Origin: a virus
Length of the DNA: 23,797 bases
IMG/VR virus record: IMGVR_UViG_3300025011_002363
Coordinates: 1 to 23,797 of that record
Reading direction: 5' to 3' (one strand)
Shown piece by piece: positions 22,935 to 23,797 of the stretch. The notes below the pieces were generated by a model, which saw nothing but the letters and a program-made list of their open reading frames with translations, was not told the DNA's origin and made no database searches. Numbering within the stretch: position 1 is the first letter of the stretch; each line of letters opens with the position of its first letter. The position numbers were made by a program, and so were the translations under genes.

Positions 22935-23314
22935 AGATTCAGGGGTTTGATTTGTGAATGAGTCTTCAATTTCCTTTGAAGGTATTCAATAAATTCCGGA
23001 TATTGTTTTAAAAAGCTTTTGTCTATTTTTGCAGGTTTACTTTTTAAAACATCCAAGCCTCTTTTGGTGATTTTAAAAACACCCCTTTTAGTAGATTCAA
23101 TTAAACAGGCATTTTTTAAGTATTTATTTGCCCAATTGATTCTATCGTAAAGAATTGTTGATGTGCCGCTTGGAAGTAACTCTTCTTTTTCTTTTTCAGT
23201 AAGTTTAAATTGCCTGGACAAAATTTCCAAAAGTTCTTTGTAGCCATACTCTTTAGAATCCTTAACGGTATTTAACAAAGGAAGCATAAACTCTTCATAA
23301 GTAGGTATAGGCAT
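22931..23314 (-). pseudogene. mrr: Mrr-type restriction endonuclease, N-terminal winged-helix fragment (frameshifted)
   Basis: The likely start is the ATG at 23314 (MPIPTYEEFMLPLLN), preceded by TTGGAG at the right distance; a TTG at 23335 would add seven poorly conserved residues. The 127-residue product matches the Mrr N-terminal domain: EYGYKELLEILSRQFKLTEKEKEELLPSG, then ILYDRINWANKYLKNACLIES and GVFKITKRGLDVL. This domain reads the DNA target. The reading ends in out-of-frame residues (RKLKTHSQIKPLNL) and a TGA. The true continuation is in the next frame. The gene points away from the inverted-repeat region at 23372-23417, which probably holds its promoter. Confidence 0.85.
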
Positions 23315-23371
23315 TTTCACACTCCAACAATTCAAATAACTCTCTTTTTATATCATAAATTTACATAAATT

Positions 23372-23417
23372 GATATATGTCCGAAAGATACAAAAACGTA
23401 AAATTCGGACATATATC
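23372..23417. promoter_or_regulatory. Perfect 14-base inverted repeat between mrr and the next gene
   Basis: GATATATGTCCGAA (23372-23385) and TTCGGACATATATC (23404-23417) are exact complements around an 18-base spacer, in a divergent intergenic region. Arm centres are 32 bases apart, close to three helical turns, which suits two dimers on one DNA face or one looped tetramer. AGGAGG and TTG at 23480 serve the gene downstream. The half-site is repeated at 21747. A repressor or activator operator is inferred. Confidence 0.6.
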
Positions 23418-23479
23418 GACTATTTTTAAGCAGAACGAGGTAGAATCAGCAAGGTTAAAGAATTACAGGAGGAAAAACC

Positions 23480-23797
23480 TTGCAGAGTATGGATTTTAAA
23501 ACTTTTATTAACGGTGTAGGCAACGACTTAAAAACTTCTATCGATGATGTAATCGGTGCAATTATTACAATTCAGGAGGATGTGGCAAGTCTTAAAACCA
23601 AAACATCAAAGCCTGACAAAGATACTGCAAAGGCTTTGCTTGAATATATCGGTATGGACGAAGGTAAAACCAAACAAAACCTTGAAGCTCTTTGTGGTAA
23701 GGAACTTCAAAAGCATTTAAAATGGCTAAGCGATTATTGTTTTAAATATAATTGCACTCAGGAAGAAGCCCTGCAAAGAATAATCGACAGAAATTAA
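23480..23797 (+). CDS. Small helical hypothetical protein
   Basis: This 105-residue protein starts at TTG 23480, seven bases after a perfect AGGAGG; the ATG at 23489 is possible but 16 bases away. It is mostly helical (MQSMDFKTFINGVGNDLKTS, IDDVIGAIITIQEDVASLKTK), with a lysine-rich linker (SKPDKDTAK) and a second helical half ending NCTQEEALQRIIDRN. One Cys pair (Cys67-like and two in the C-terminal half) is not arranged as a clear zinc site. I recognise no family. It is the first gene after the 23372-23417 inverted repeat and ends exactly at the window edge. A regulatory or early phage role is possible only from position. Confidence 0.6.
   Translation: MQSMDFKTFINGVGNDLKTSIDDVIGAIITIQEDVASLKTKTSKPDKDTAKALLEYIGMDEGKTKQNLEALCGKELQKHLKWLSDYCFKYNCTQEEALQRIIDRN

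Noticed and set aside
23372-23417. SOS (LexA) box of the CGAAC-N4-GTTCG type.
   Set aside because: Only one half (GTCCG) is near the consensus; the paired half reads GATAT, and the repeat geometry is much wider.
1-23797. CRISPR array, tRNA, rRNA or insertion sequence.
   Set aside because: No regularly spaced direct repeats, cloverleaf sequences or transposase motifs were found on either strand by reading.

Overview
This window is most of the structural and lysis region of a contractile-tailed prophage, or possibly a free phage, from a low-GC bacterium (by eye about 36-38% GC). The head genes are Mu-like: gp27-, gp28- and gp29-like packaging genes, gpI-like protease/scaffold, DUF2190, and gp35-, gp36- and gp37-like genes. 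The tail genes are P2-like: sheath, tube, E/E', tape measure, U, X, D, V, W, J, I and a tail-collar fibre. This mosaic is known from BcepMu-type transposable phages. No transposase, repressor, integrase, holin, tRNA or host gene is visible, so I cannot name the host or find the element's ends. No gene-free stretch exceeds 300 bases; the longest is the 249-base divergent region 4029-4277.

Layout. Positions 1-4028, minus strand: gp27-like small terminase, large terminase (broken), portal, and a C5-cytosine methyltransferase that runs off the left edge. Positions 4029-4277 are a divergent regulatory region with a perfect 15-base inverted repeat. Positions 4278-7814, plus strand: head and connector genes. 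Positions 7818-16286: tail tube, sheath, chaperone, tape measure and baseplate genes. Positions 16287-19649: three fibre genes. Positions 19670-20642: two predicted peptidoglycan-active enzymes. Positions 20639-22416: accessory genes of unknown role (DUF4417, a basic GGRGS protein, two orphans). Positions 22428-23314, minus: an Mrr-type restriction endonuclease (broken). Positions 23372-23797: a second strong inverted repeat and a small helical protein gene.

How it works together: the minus-strand operon would package DNA through the portal. The plus-strand operon would build and mature the capsid, then assemble the contractile tail and its receptor-binding fibres, and finally attack the cell wall. 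Tail-chaperone output is set by a P2-type programmed -1 frameshift on T_TTT_TTG at 9774-9780.

The main oddity is damage. Large terminase, tail tube, distal fibre and Mrr are each split by a shift equal to loss of one base (modulo 3), and the major capsid gene has one in-frame TAG. If these lesions are real, the element is a defective prophage. If they are consensus errors, the phage may be intact; three of the four shifts can be explained by loss of one base from a run of three or four. The most interesting non-coding signals are the inverted repeat at 4149-4197, and a shared promoter layout at 21747-21852 and 23375-23479 built around ATATGTCCGAA.
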